From positions 1-15,983 of the forward strand of contig JBAUHN010000358.1 in NCBI GenBank assembly GCA_049680295.1: DNA of 15,983 bases, in the 5' to 3' direction. Below the pieces are notes generated by a model, which had not been told where the DNA came from, searched no databases, and worked only from the letters and a program-made list of their open reading frames with translations. A program made the position numbers and the translations under genes. This stretch comes from JBAUHN01 sp049680295. Lineage in GTDB: Bacteria; Pseudomonadota; Alphaproteobacteria; Rhodobacterales; Rhodobacteraceae. Shown here piece after piece: positions 1-6,880 of this stretch. How positions within the stretch are numbered: the stretch's first letter is position 1; each line of letters begins with the position of its first letter.

Positions 1-155
1 GACATGGTGCCGGGATCGACGTTCAGATAGGGGTCAAGTTTACGCAAACGCACGGAAAATCCCCGCGCCTGTAGCAACGCGCCCAACGCGGCAGACGCCA
101 GTCCCTTGCCCAAAGAAGACACAACCCCACCGGTGATGAAAATATAGCGCGCCAT
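1..155 (-). CDS. pyrG: CTP synthase, N-terminal part (cut by window edge)
   Basis: Converts UTP to CTP with glutamine and ATP, the last step of de novo pyrimidine nucleotide synthesis in the cytosol. Only the first 51 codons are present. The translation opens MARYIFITGG and carries the amidoligase-domain signature GGVVSSLGKG at residues 9-18, followed by RLRKLDPYLNVDPGTM at 36-51, which is characteristic of CTP synthase and contains the nucleotide-binding lysine loop. The ATG is at 153-155 on the reverse strand. secG lies 171 bp upstream on the same strand, the usual alphaproteobacterial secG-pyrG arrangement, so co-transcription is plausible. The glutaminase domain lies outside the window. 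The identification is secure. Confidence 0.97.
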   Translation of the reverse strand, partial: MARYIFITGGVVSSLGKGLASAALGALLQARGFSVRLRKLDPYLNVDPGTM

Positions 156-233
156 GGTGTCAGGTGTCCCCCGTGAGAGTGTTAGCGGTGTGAAAATGCC
201 GCCCAAATGCGCTGCGAAAATTCACAGCACCAC

Positions 234-255
234 GGGATTTAATCCTAACAGGATT
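234..255. repeat. Two competing small inverted repeats between secG and pyrG
   Basis: The segment GGATT (235-239), AATCC (241-245), GGATT (251-255) lets the central AATCC pair with either flank, and AATCCT (241-246) with AGGATT (250-255) is a perfect 6-bp stem. It lies in the 171-bp gap through which a secG-pyrG transcript would run. There is no T-tract on the minus strand, so it is not a convincing terminator. No function is assigned. The rest of the gap shows nothing clear. Confidence 0.4.
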
Positions 256-326
256 CGGCAGGCAAAGGCAAGGCACCCGCAAGATGATGTTGCGAAAAAA
301 ACCAATACCTCAAGGTCTAGTGTCGA

Positions 327-692
327 TCAGTCGGCTGCTGGTACCAGTGGCGCGTTGTCGCCGTCCGCGGGGGGCAGCAGATCTTCGCCTGCCGGTACTT
401 CGGGCAGGGCTGTGTCATTCAGCGCCGGTGGCGTGGTGCCCAGCCGGTCAACAACTGAACTGCCGGACGCATTTTGCGCCGCAATGATGGTCAGCGTGAT
501 CGAGGTCGCAATGAAGGCAATCGCCAGCAGCCAGGTCAGTTTTCCCAGCACCGTTGCCGCAGAACGTCCCGTCATAGCGCCGCCACCGCCACCGCCCATG
601 CCAAGCCCGCCGCCCTCAGAACGCTGCATCAACACAACAGCAATAAGGCTGAGCGCGAGAAAGAGATGGATGATCAGGACGACGTTTTCCAT
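327..692 (-). CDS. secG: SecG, preprotein translocase subunit
   Basis: Small auxiliary subunit of the SecYEG channel, which assists protein export across the inner membrane. The 121-residue product starts MENVVLIIHLFLALSLIAVV (first membrane helix, about 3-22). It continues with the hallmark loop LMQRSEGGGLGMGGGGGGAM (21-40), a family-typical region between the two helices, then a second helix at about 53-72. A Pro/Asp-rich tail of about 45 residues follows, as often seen in alphaproteobacterial SecG. The frame is open further upstream, but the start at 690-692 gives the canonical SecG N-terminus, with AGG about ten bases before it. It is followed by pyrG on the same strand and is divergent from the nitrile hydratase operon. 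tpiA, a common upstream neighbour in related bacteria, is not seen here. Confidence 0.95.
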   Translation of the reverse strand: MENVVLIIHLFLALSLIAVVLMQRSEGGGLGMGGGGGGAMTGRSAATVLGKLTWLLAIAFIATSITLTIIAAQNASGSSVVDRLGTTPPALNDTALPEVPAGEDLLPPADGDNAPLVPAAD

Positions 693-773
693 GGATACCT
701 GCGGATTTGGGTCTGGCTTCGAGGGGTATCTAGGCAAGTTTGCCATGCGGGGCAAGGGGTGGTCGTACAGCGA

Positions 774-788
774 AGTCGACAATCGACT
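774..788. repeat. Perfect inverted repeat just upstream of the nthA ribosome binding site
   Basis: AGTCGA (774-779), spacer CAA, TCGACT (783-788): a perfect 6-bp dyad with a 3-base centre. It ends five bases before the strong Shine-Dalgarno AAGGAGG (793-799) of the nitrile hydratase alpha gene. It sits in the 120-bp secG/nthA divergent interval and could be an operator or a short leader hairpin. The same interval also has GGCAA (733-737), TTGCC (740-744), GGCAA (751-755), which can pair two ways. No clear promoter hexamers were identified. Confidence 0.45.
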
Positions 789-812
789 GGACAAGGAGGC
801 ATGCGCGGCGCA

Positions 813-1442
813 ATGATCCAACCTATGCCGCATGACCATTCTGACCCCGATCACAGCCACGCCCTGCTGCCACCCGATCCGGCGTTGCGCGTCAAAGCGC
901 TGGAAACAATCCTGACCCGTAAAGGTCTGATTGATCCTGCCGCACTGGATGTCATCATCGACACCTATGAAAACAAGATCGGCCCACGCAATGGCGCGCA
1001 TGTGGTGGCCCGCGCCTGGAGCGATCCGGTGTTTCGCGATGCCTTGCTGCAAGACGCTACGCCGGTTGTGGCGGAATTGGGGTACTATGGACGGCAAGGC
1101 GAACATATGGTCGCGGTTGAGAACACGGATGACATTCATAATATGGTCGTCTGTACCCTATGCAGCTGTTACCCGTGGCCGTTGCTGGGCATCCCGCCGG
1201 GGTGGTATAAATCCGATGCATACCGTGCGCGCGCGGTGCGCGAACCGCGTGCCGTTCTGGCCGATTTCGGGGTGACATTGCCAAGGGAAACTGCCGTGCG
1301 GGTCTGGGATTCGACTGCCGAAATACGGTATCTGGTGATCCCGCAGCGCCCTGAGGGCACGGAAGGGATGGATGAGGCGCAACTGATGGAATTGGTCACG
1401 CGTGACAGTATGATCGGCACCGGATTGGCACGGCAACCATGA
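813..1442 (+). CDS. nthA: Nitrile hydratase alpha subunit, cobalt type
   Basis: Metal-binding subunit of nitrile hydratase, which hydrates nitriles to amides. The 209-residue product has a His/Asp-rich N-terminus and the metal claw CTLCSC at residues 114-119, so Cys114, Cys117, Ser118 and Cys119 are the expected ligands. A Thr after the first Cys (CTLC rather than CSLC) marks the low-spin Co(III) class. Two of these cysteines are normally oxidised to sulfinic and sulfenic acids. Downstream, YPWPLLGIPPGWYKS (120-134) is also family-typical. Start choice: AAGGAGG at 793-799 is 13 bases from ATG 813 and only one base from ATG 801. I prefer 813, but 801 (adding MRGA) cannot be excluded. It is first in a three-gene operon and the stop is followed by the nthB junction. 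No amidase is visible nearby, so the fate of the amide is unknown. Confidence 0.96.
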   Translation: MIQPMPHDHSDPDHSHALLPPDPALRVKALETILTRKGLIDPAALDVIIDTYENKIGPRNGAHVVARAWSDPVFRDALLQDATPVVAELGYYGRQGEHMVAVENTDDIHNMVVCTLCSCYPWPLLGIPPGWYKSDAYRARAVREPRAVLADFGVTLPRETAVRVWDSTAEIRYLVIPQRPEGTEGMDEAQLMELVTRDSMIGTGLARQP

Positions 1443-1477
1443 CTGACGTGAACATTTATACAGGCGCAGACGCGTGA
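1439..1477 (+). other. 12-codon minicistron bridging nthA and nthB
   Basis: An ATG at 1439-1441 overlaps the nthA stop (ATGA). It opens a frame of twelve codons, MTDVNIYTGADA, that ends with a TGA at 1475-1477 overlapping the nthB GTG start (GTGA). The mini-frame thus covers the whole apparent gap between the two subunit genes, with a stop/start overlap at each end. This would allow re-initiating ribosomes to pass from nthA to nthB. It could also be a relic of an older nthB start separated by a one-base shift. The geometry is seen directly; translation is inferred. Confidence 0.45.
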
Positions 1478-2151
1478 GCCGCGTCCACGACATGGGCGGG
1501 CGGTTTGGCGATGGACCCGTGGTGCCAGAGCCTGAGGACGTGAGATTTCACGCCGATTGGCATGCGCGCGCTTTGGCGCTGACGCTGGCTGCGGGCAGTC
1601 TGGGCAAGTGGAATATCGACATATCGCGCCACGCCCGCGAAAGCCTGGCACCCAAAGACTATGCCCGGTTTTCCTATTACGAAAAATGGATCGCGGGCCT
1701 GACGGATATGCTGGTGGATACCGGCGTGGTCAGCCGGGCAGAGCTTTCAGGCGATGCCGAACCCACCCGCAGCCCTTTGTCTGGCAAAGCCTTGCGCGCG
1801 GAAAATGTGGCGCGTGTCCTGGCCTCGGGCGGTCCGGCTGACAGGCCCAGCGACGTCGCACAGGCCTTCGCCGTTGGTGACAAGGTGACCACCCGCCGGA
1901 TTGCGGAAAATCTGACGGTGCCGGGCGGGCATACGCGGTTGCCGGTCTATGCGGCCGGGGCAACGGGACGGGTGGTGCGCTTTCACGGCACCCATGTTTT
2001 ACCCGACGCCTCGGCCCACCGTCTGGGCGATGGGGCAGAGCCGCTTTATGCGGTGGCTTTTGCCGCAAGCCAGCTTTGGGCCAATCCCGAACACCCCGAC
2101 GACGAAGTGGTTCTGGACCTGTGGCAAAGCTACCTGAAACCAGCGCCATGA
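1474..2151 (+). CDS. nthB: Nitrile hydratase beta subunit
   Basis: Partner of the alpha subunit; it forms one wall of the active-site cleft of the nitrile hydratase heterodimer. The 225-residue product begins MSRVHDMGGRFGDGPV, matching the conserved beta-chain opening (I/V-H-D-M/L-G-G). This supports the GTG at 1474 over the internal ATG at 1492, which would remove the motif. The helical half contains FSYYEKWIAGL (66-76). Arg52 in ISRH and Arg155 in HTRLP occupy the contexts of the two conserved arginines that bond to the oxidised alpha cysteines in known structures (family knowledge, aligned by eye). The C-terminal SH3-like half includes ARGRTG-like AAGATGRVVRFHG (160-172). The ribosome site is weak (AGGCG at 1462-1466), consistent with coupling to upstream translation. 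The stop overlaps the next gene as ATGA. Confidence 0.95.
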   Translation: MSRVHDMGGRFGDGPVVPEPEDVRFHADWHARALALTLAAGSLGKWNIDISRHARESLAPKDYARFSYYEKWIAGLTDMLVDTGVVSRAELSGDAEPTRSPLSGKALRAENVARVLASGGPADRPSDVAQAFAVGDKVTTRRIAENLTVPGGHTRLPVYAAGATGRVVRFHGTHVLPDASAHRLGDGAEPLYAVAFAASQLWANPEHPDDEVVLDLWQSYLKPAP

Positions 2152-2465
2152 CGGATGCCGATGCCCCGACACCTGTTTTTGCCGAACCCTGGCACGCGCA
2201 GATTTTTGCGCTGACCGTGCATCTGAACGAGGCAGGTCAGTTCAGCTGGCCCAATTGGGCCGAGAGGTTCGGGGCCACCCTTGCGCGCCAAGGGTTAGCG
2301 CGTGATCTGGACGGTGGGGACGATTATTTCAACGCCTGGCTTGAAACGCTAGAAAGCTTTGCCATCGACAAAGGGTTTGCCGAAGCCTTCGAAATGGCAC
2401 AAGTGAAACAGGCGTGGGAACGGGCGTATCTGTCAACGCCGCATGGCGACCCGGTGCGATTGTAG
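2148..2465 (+). CDS. Nitrile hydratase accessory (activator) protein
   Basis: A 105-residue protein of the family that binds the alpha subunit and is needed for metal loading and cysteine oxidation. In cobalt-type systems this happens by exchange of activator-bound alpha chain into the alpha-beta enzyme (established for homologues). It resembles a shortened beta-subunit N-terminal half: FAEPWHAQIFALTVHL (11-26), FSWPNWAERF (32-41), then YFNAWLETLE. The ATG at 2148-2150 overlaps the nthB stop (ATGA), so translation is coupled and production stays in step with the subunits. The frame is open for another 24 codons upstream inside nthB, but that start would not give the family N-terminus. It ends six bases before the convergent membrane-protein gene. 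No standard symbol is assigned because naming varies between species. Confidence 0.92.
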   Translation: MTDADAPTPVFAEPWHAQIFALTVHLNEAGQFSWPNWAERFGATLARQGLARDLDGGDDYFNAWLETLESFAIDKGFAEAFEMAQVKQAWERAYLSTPHGDPVRL

Positions 2466-2471
2466 GGCTTT

Positions 2472-2867
2472 TCAGTCGTCTACATCGTCCATATCTGCCT
2501 GTCCCGACAGGGCCCGGCGCACGTGGCTCCAGCTTAGGCCGATGCCCAGAACAAACGATAGTGCGACAAGACCCAGCCAGACGTTGAAACTGGAATTGTC
2601 CAGCCGCAGCACACCGAAATCATACAAGACCCAAAGCAAGGCTCCGACCACGGCCAGTACCAATAACATCCCGAACCCGCCAATCGACCGCAAGGTCGCA
2701 CGCAAGTAGATGATGTAGCCAATCGCCAGCAATAACCCCAACAACACCGCAATCGACAGGTTCATATGCCCGAAATCACGCACCCAGTTGATGTAATTAT
2801 ACTGGGTCGGATTAAACGTAAGGCCCAGCAATCCAAATGCGCAGACCCACCGTGTGATAAACCCCAT
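2472..2867 (-). CDS. Four-helix membrane protein, DUF6524-like
   Basis: A 131-residue hydrophobic protein opening MGFITRWVCAFGLLGLTFNP. Four membrane segments are visible at roughly 6-22, 36-55, 65-84 and 95-115. The sequence QYNYINW (22-28) lies in the first periplasmic or cytosolic loop, and the tail is acidic (ADMDDVDD). I associate this pattern with DUF6524, a family of unknown function common in Rhodobacterales, from memory of the N-terminal sequence. The start at 2865-2867 has AAGAGGTC about eight bases upstream on the coding strand. An in-frame ATG 14 codons further up lacks such a site. It is divergent from purA and converges with the nitrile hydratase operon at a 6-bp interval with no terminator hairpin between the two stops. 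No function is assigned. Confidence 0.85.
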   Translation of the reverse strand: MGFITRWVCAFGLLGLTFNPTQYNYINWVRDFGHMNLSIAVLLGLLLAIGYIIYLRATLRSIGGFGMLLVLAVVGALLWVLYDFGVLRLDNSSFNVWLGLVALSFVLGIGLSWSHVRRALSGQADMDDVDD

Positions 2868-3074
2868 TGCTCTGACCTCTTGACCGGGACATGTTGATGT
2901 GGCCCACAAATATCCCTGTCACGCGGCAATTGTCTATGGTTTTGCTAATTTTCACGGGGCCTTCGGGCGGAATAAATCCAAATTGCCGATGAAACCCTTG
3001 TTTTTTCGGTTTCGCCTGTGGATCGGCGCGGCTATACCGACGCGGGTTTGAACCAGATTTGAAAAGGACCATCC
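2868..3074. promoter_or_regulatory. Divergent intergenic region before purA
   Basis: A 207-bp non-coding interval that must carry the promoters of purA (plus) and the membrane-protein gene (minus). It is AT-richer than its surroundings around 2930-3010. One inverted repeat is visible: GAAACC (2991-2996) and GGTTTC (3008-3013), with an 11-base loop that contains six Ts. A GCC-TTCG-GGC mini-hairpin lies near 2960-2969. I could not identify convincing -35/-10 hexamers, and no PurR-box or riboswitch architecture was recognised. Confidence 0.4.
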
Positions 3075-4367
3075 ATGGCCAATGTTGTCGTTGTCGGCGC
3101 CCAATGGGGCGATGAAGGTAAAGGCAAGATCGTCGATTGGCTGTCGGAACGCGCCGATGTCATCGCCCGGTTTCAGGGTGGGCATAATGCGGGCCATACA
3201 CTGGTGATTGATGGTGAAGTGTTCAAACTCAGCCTGCTGCCCTCGGGCATTGTGCGCGGCGGCAAGCTAAGCGTGATTGGCAATGGCGTGGTGCTGGATC
3301 CGTGGCATCTGAAACAGGAAATCGACGGGTTGCGCGGGCAGGGCGTCACGATCACGCCAGAGACGCTGATGATCGCCGAAAATACGCCGCTGATCCTGCC
3401 GATCCACGGCGAATTGGATCGCGCCCGAGAGGCGCAGAATTCCGTTGCCAAAATCGGCACAACCGGACGCGGTATTGGCCCGGCCTACGAGGATAAAGTG
3501 GGCCGCCGCTCGGTGCGGGTTGCCGATCTGGCAGATCCGGCGACGCTTGAATTGCGGGTGGACCGTGCGCTGGTGCACCACGATGCGTTGCGCCGTGGGC
3601 TGGGGCTGGAACCCGTTGATCGCGATGCGCTGATTGCATCCTTGCGCGAAATCGCGCCCCTGGTTCTGGAATACGCGGCCCCGGTCTGGAAAGTGCTGAA
3701 TGAACAACGCAAAGCGGGCAAACGCATCCTGTTTGAGGGCGCCCAAGGCGCTTTGCTGGATATTGATTTCGGCACCTACCCGTTTGTGACATCGTCCAAC
3801 GTGATTGCAGGGCAGGCCGCCACCGGCACCGGTATTGGTCCGGGCTCCATTGATTTCGTTCTGGGTATTGTCAAAGCCTACACCACCCGCGTCGGCGAAG
3901 GGCCGTTTCCAGCGGAACTGGACGATGCGGACGGCCAACGTTTGGGCGAAAGGGGTCATGAATTTGGCACTGTGACAGGCCGCAAACGCCGCTGCGGCTG
4001 GTTTGATGCGGTATTGGTGCGCCAGACCTGTGCCACATCCGGCGTCAATGGTATCGCGTTCACTAAGCTGGATGTTCTGGATGGGTTCGAGACGCTGAAA
4101 ATCTGTATTGGATACGAATTGGACGGCAAAAGGATGGACTATTTGCCGACAGCCGCTGATCATCAGGCGCGCTGCACGCCGATTTATGAGGAAATGCCCG
4201 GCTGGTCGGAATCGACCGAAGGTGCGCGCAGCTGGGCTGATCTGCCCGCCAATGCCATCAAATACGTGCGCCGCGTAGAAGAGCTGATCGACTGCCCCGT
4301 CGCATTACTATCCACATCGCCCGAGCGTGAGGATACGATCCTGGTCAAAGACCCGTTCGCGGATTGA
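3075..4367 (+). CDS. purA: Adenylosuccinate synthetase
   Basis: Catalyses the GTP-dependent joining of IMP and aspartate to adenylosuccinate, the first committed step from IMP to AMP. The 430-residue length is normal for the family. The N-terminal signature GAQWGDEGKGK (8-18) contains the catalytic Asp13, and GGHNAGHT (35-42) contains catalytic His41. IGTTGRGIGPAYEDK (127-141) is the switch/IMP-binding segment, and TKLDVLDG (330-337) carries the KxD guanine-recognition motif. All expected residues are present. AAAAGGA lies about eight bases before the ATG. Its stop codon is embedded in the ribosome binding site of the following DUF2842 gene, so the two are very likely one transcript. Confidence 0.98.
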   Translation: MANVVVVGAQWGDEGKGKIVDWLSERADVIARFQGGHNAGHTLVIDGEVFKLSLLPSGIVRGGKLSVIGNGVVLDPWHLKQEIDGLRGQGVTITPETLMIAENTPLILPIHGELDRAREAQNSVAKIGTTGRGIGPAYEDKVGRRSVRVADLADPATLELRVDRALVHHDALRRGLGLEPVDRDALIASLREIAPLVLEYAAPVWKVLNEQRKAGKRILFEGAQGALLDIDFGTYPFVTSSNVIAGQAATGTGIGPGSIDFVLGIVKAYTTRVGEGPFPAELDDADGQRLGERGHEFGTVTGRKRRCGWFDAVLVRQTCATSGVNGIAFTKLDVLDGFETLKICIGYELDGKRMDYLPTAADHQARCTPIYEEMPGWSESTEGARSWADLPANAIKYVRRVEELIDCPVALLSTSPEREDTILVKDPFAD

Positions 4368-4377
4368 GGTGAATAAA

Positions 4378-4611
4378 GTGGCGCTATCCTATAAAACCCG
4401 CCGCAGGTTGTCGCTGCTGATACTGCTGGTGGGGCTGCCGCTATATATCATCGTGGCGGTGAATGTGGTGTCCTGGCTGGAACGGCCCCGGATTCTTGTC
4501 GAGGCGTTGGTTTATCTGTTGCTTGGCATCATTTGGGCGATCCCGTTCAAATTTGTGTTCAAAGGGATCGGTCAGGCCGACCCAGAGGCGCCGGACGAGA
4601 CTGGAAATTGA
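4378..4611 (+). CDS. Small two-helix membrane protein, DUF2842 family
   Basis: A 77-residue protein reading MALSYKTRRRLSLLILLVGL from a GTG at 4378. A basic N-terminus precedes a first helix (about 12-30), and a second helix runs at about 42-62 (VEALVYLLLGIIWAIPFKFV). A short acidic tail follows. This matches DUF2842, a family of unknown function that I know mainly from alphaproteobacteria. Start choice: GAGGTG at 4366-4371, overlapping the purA stop, is six bases before GTG 4378; the in-frame GTG at 4369 would destroy that spacing. It is probably translated by ribosomes finishing purA. A strong hairpin terminator follows 23 bases after the stop. The function is unknown. Confidence 0.88.
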   Translation: MALSYKTRRRLSLLILLVGLPLYIIVAVNVVSWLERPRILVEALVYLLLGIIWAIPFKFVFKGIGQADPEAPDETGN

Positions 4612-4634
4612 CGCAACCAACGGTTTGAATACAA

Positions 4635-4664
4635 AAAAGGCGGACCCGTTCGGATCCGCCTTTT
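4635..4664. terminator. Bidirectional intrinsic terminator
   Basis: A 10-bp perfect stem AAAAGGCGGA (4635-4644) and TCCGCCTTTT (4655-4664) encloses a 10-base loop, CCCGTTCGGA, with a possible inner CC/GG pair. Read on the minus strand the stem is followed by a run of six Ts, giving a strong rho-independent terminator 21 bases after the end of the acidic-protein gene. Read on the plus strand it ends in TTTT, 23 bases after the DUF2842 stop. It lies between two convergent genes, as expected for a shared terminator. Confidence 0.92.
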
Positions 4665-4685
4665 CAAATTCTTGTGCCGCCAAGT

Positions 4686-6746
4686 TTAGCCAGCAGCGCG
4701 TTCATCCGGTTTAAATCCGATTTGATCAGAGACGGTAAAACGGCCGCCGCGGATCTTTTCGATCTTGCCTGATCGCAGCAACTCCCCAAACGATCGCAAC
4801 CCGTCTTCGCGGCTGAAATCACTCTGTTCAACCTGACGCACTTTGGTCATCAACTGCGGGCGCGAGAACTGCGAATGTCCTTCGACAAACGACATATAGG
4901 CAGCGGCAGCTTCCAGCAGGTCGGGCAATTTGGTAGCGCCCATTTCAGTGGCAAACTCAGTAAAGCTGCCCGGCACTTCGGCGTCCGCGTCATCCGTTCT
5001 GAGGGCCTGACGCGGCAGGCGCACCGTGTCTCTTAGCGGGTTCACGTCCACCCGCTGCTCTGCCACCAGCTTTAGGGGGGCGGCGCGGTTGTCGGCTTCG
5101 GACCGGTGCGGTTTCACAGCTTCGGCCAAATCGGTGCGATACGCGTTTTGCGATTCTTCCTCTTTGTCTTTGTTGCCCATGGCTCGGTCCGCAATTTTCG
5201 CGGCCACGGCGGCACGTAAATGGGCAAAGGCGCTGCGCCGGTCAGAGCTTTCAGGCTCATCCATCTGATGCTCGGCCTCTTCCATCAGACGCAAAACATC
5301 TTCCGCCTGAGTATCATTTAACGCAGGCTGCGTGTGACGTGTTGGCGCCACAGATGTTTCTTCTTCTTCGGTCGCTTTAAGCGCGCCGTCCAGCAATTCG
5401 TCCAGATCGTCGTTGTCTGTAACCTCATCGCCGGTCAAGTTTGCCTCAAGTGCTGCCAACTCTTTTTGGAGCGCATCTTCGTCTTCATCAGAAAGCGAAG
5501 TTTGTGCCGCGTCTTTTGCGACCGGCGGCGCATCGTTAAAGTCAAAATTTTCCAGTTCGGCTTCGTCGTCTGCTGCAAGGATTGTATCTGCATCTGATGG
5601 CATCGCGTCAGCGCGTTGCTGTGCGTGTGTCAGAATCAGTGGGCCGTCATCGTCATCGTGATCACCACTGCCTTCGTCAGTTCCGTTGAACAAATCTTCG
5701 TCAGCGATGTCGCCGTCATCATCATCGTCCGACACCAGATCTCTGTCGAGGCCATCCAGGATGGCCGCAAGGCTGTCACTGTCATTTGACGCCTGCATTG
5801 CTGCTGCGTCATCATCAATGGACAGCGCTTCTTCAATCTCTTCGGCGGCCTGCGAAATGACATCAAGCGTTTCGTCTTCGTCATTGTCTGTTAGCGCTTC
5901 GGTTTCCGGCGCCTCTTCGTCTTGCGGTGCGACTGCGCCTAGTTCATCAGATTCAGCCGCCAAATCTTCCGTTTCATCAATATGCACAACCAAATCGGAT
6001 GGCATGTCATCCAAGGTCAAAACCGCCTCTGTGGGCTGATCAACCGTTTCATCTTCGCCTTCGTCCAGTTTAGTGTCGCGTTTTGCGACGACCATGCGAA
6101 TACGTTCAAGTTTGCTGGCAATGCTGTCGTCGTCTGCATGTGCAACTGCGGGCTGTTCCACGAATGCTTGCGGTGCGGGCGCTGTGTCATCTGCCGCTTC
6201 GGAGATATCATTGTCATAGCTGTCTGTTGCAGCCGGAGTATTGGCAAAAAATGCCTCGGCTTCGTCGGGAACATTTGTAAGTGTTTGTGACGCAACGGGA
6301 ATTTCTGGCACAATCGCCTGCTCGGGGGCCTCAGCCACGGTGTCCTTATCTGGGTGGGCGACGGGGGCAACTGGTTCCGTCGTTTCTGAAAGCTCAGCTT
6401 CGCGGGCAGAGGTTTCGATGTCTTGATCGGGTGCCGCTGCGATGGTGTCGCTTGGCGTTGCGTCATCAATTTGGGTTGTCGCGGCGTCCGCGGTGGTTGC
6501 GCTAAGAACGATGCGTCCTTCGTGCTCGCGGGCCTCGACCTGACGCGACATTTTATGTTGGGCAATACGCGCCAGCATGTCAGCATCCGGTTGCGGAGGT
6601 TCCGCGCCGAAATAACGATCCTCGGCGGCTAGATCGCGAAAATACTCTGCGATGGCCTTCATTGTGTCGAAGGAATCATCGAAGCCTTCCAGAGTACATG
6701 AGAATGTACCGTAGGAGACTGTCAGTATTTTGTTGTTGTTTATCAT
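4686..6746 (-). CDS. Large acidic, mostly disordered protein with conserved ends
   Basis: A 686-residue protein of unknown function. The N-terminal block (1-75) looks folded and reads MINNNKILTVSYGTFSCTLE then GFDDSFDTMKAIAEYFRDLA. Residues 76-560 are rich in Asp, Glu, Ala, Pro and Thr, with runs such as SDDDDDGDIADEDLF (339-353) and DHDDDDGP (362-369). Islands of lower complexity bias include SIASKLERIRMVVAKRD (208-224) and EDVLRLMEEAEHQMDEPESS (482-501), the latter followed by an Arg/Ala-rich helix to 521. The C-terminal block (about 600-686), with SRPQLMTKVRQVEQ and KIEKIRGGRFTVSDQ, resembles a winged-helix-like fold by eye. No signal peptide or membrane helix is present. AGAGGA lies ten bases before the ATG. 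I recognise this as a conserved Rhodobacterales type from memory but know no function for it. It is divergent from thiN. Confidence 0.85.
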   Translation of the reverse strand: MINNNKILTVSYGTFSCTLEGFDDSFDTMKAIAEYFRDLAAEDRYFGAEPPQPDADMLARIAQHKMSRQVEAREHEGRIVLSATTADAATTQIDDATPSDTIAAAPDQDIETSAREAELSETTEPVAPVAHPDKDTVAEAPEQAIVPEIPVASQTLTNVPDEAEAFFANTPAATDSYDNDISEAADDTAPAPQAFVEQPAVAHADDDSIASKLERIRMVVAKRDTKLDEGEDETVDQPTEAVLTLDDMPSDLVVHIDETEDLAAESDELGAVAPQDEEAPETEALTDNDEDETLDVISQAAEEIEEALSIDDDAAAMQASNDSDSLAAILDGLDRDLVSDDDDDGDIADEDLFNGTDEGSGDHDDDDGPLILTHAQQRADAMPSDADTILAADDEAELENFDFNDAPPVAKDAAQTSLSDEDEDALQKELAALEANLTGDEVTDNDDLDELLDGALKATEEEETSVAPTRHTQPALNDTQAEDVLRLMEEAEHQMDEPESSDRRSAFAHLRAAVAAKIADRAMGNKDKEEESQNAYRTDLAEAVKPHRSEADNRAAPLKLVAEQRVDVNPLRDTVRLPRQALRTDDADAEVPGSFTEFATEMGATKLPDLLEAAAAYMSFVEGHSQFSRPQLMTKVRQVEQSDFSREDGLRSFGELLRSGKIEKIRGGRFTVSDQIGFKPDERAAG

Positions 6747-6880
6747 CGGATGCTCGTCCTCTGCGTATTTGCAACCTGATGTTTACCATGACAGACGCGT
6801 CGAAAGAGGTCCGAATCTGTGCTCCTTACGGTATCATTTCGTGGCGAGAATGTGACCTGTTTCGAAAAAGGGCATAATAC
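6747..6880. promoter_or_regulatory. Divergent intergenic region between the acidic-protein gene and thiN
   Basis: A 134-bp interval separates two head-to-head start codons, so promoters for both genes are expected here. AGAGGA (ribosome site for the minus gene) and AAAAAGGG at 6865-6872 (eight bases before the thiN ATG) are clear. A CATAAT at 6873-6878 is too close to the thiN start to act as its -10 element unless the message is leaderless. No TPP riboswitch or palindromic operator was recognised. Confidence 0.4.

Noticed and set aside
474..812. Extending nthA upstream to 474
   Set aside because: The extension runs antisense across secG and gives no nitrile hydratase sequence; the strong AAGGAGG at 793-799 marks the true start region.
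154..816. Plus-strand open frame antisense to secG
   Set aside because: It is the mirror of the well-supported secG gene; the product is Pro/Ser-rich with no family features and has no sensible ribosome site.
693..1139. Extending secG upstream to 1139
   Set aside because: The extra 149 residues are antisense to nthA and have no SecG character; SecG starts with MENVVLIIH.
3267..4163. 298-codon minus-strand open frame inside purA
   Set aside because: purA is complete with every catalytic motif; the antisense frame reflects codon bias and its product shows no recognisable domain.
5686..6039. Ser-rich plus-strand frame within the acidic-protein gene
   Set aside because: Asp/Glu-rich coding sequence read in antisense yields Ser-rich frames automatically; there is no start signal or domain.
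6873..6878. CATAAT as a -10 element for thiN
   Set aside because: It ends two bases before the ATG, which would put the transcript start inside the gene, and AAAAAGGG beside it is a good ribosome site, arguing for a leader.
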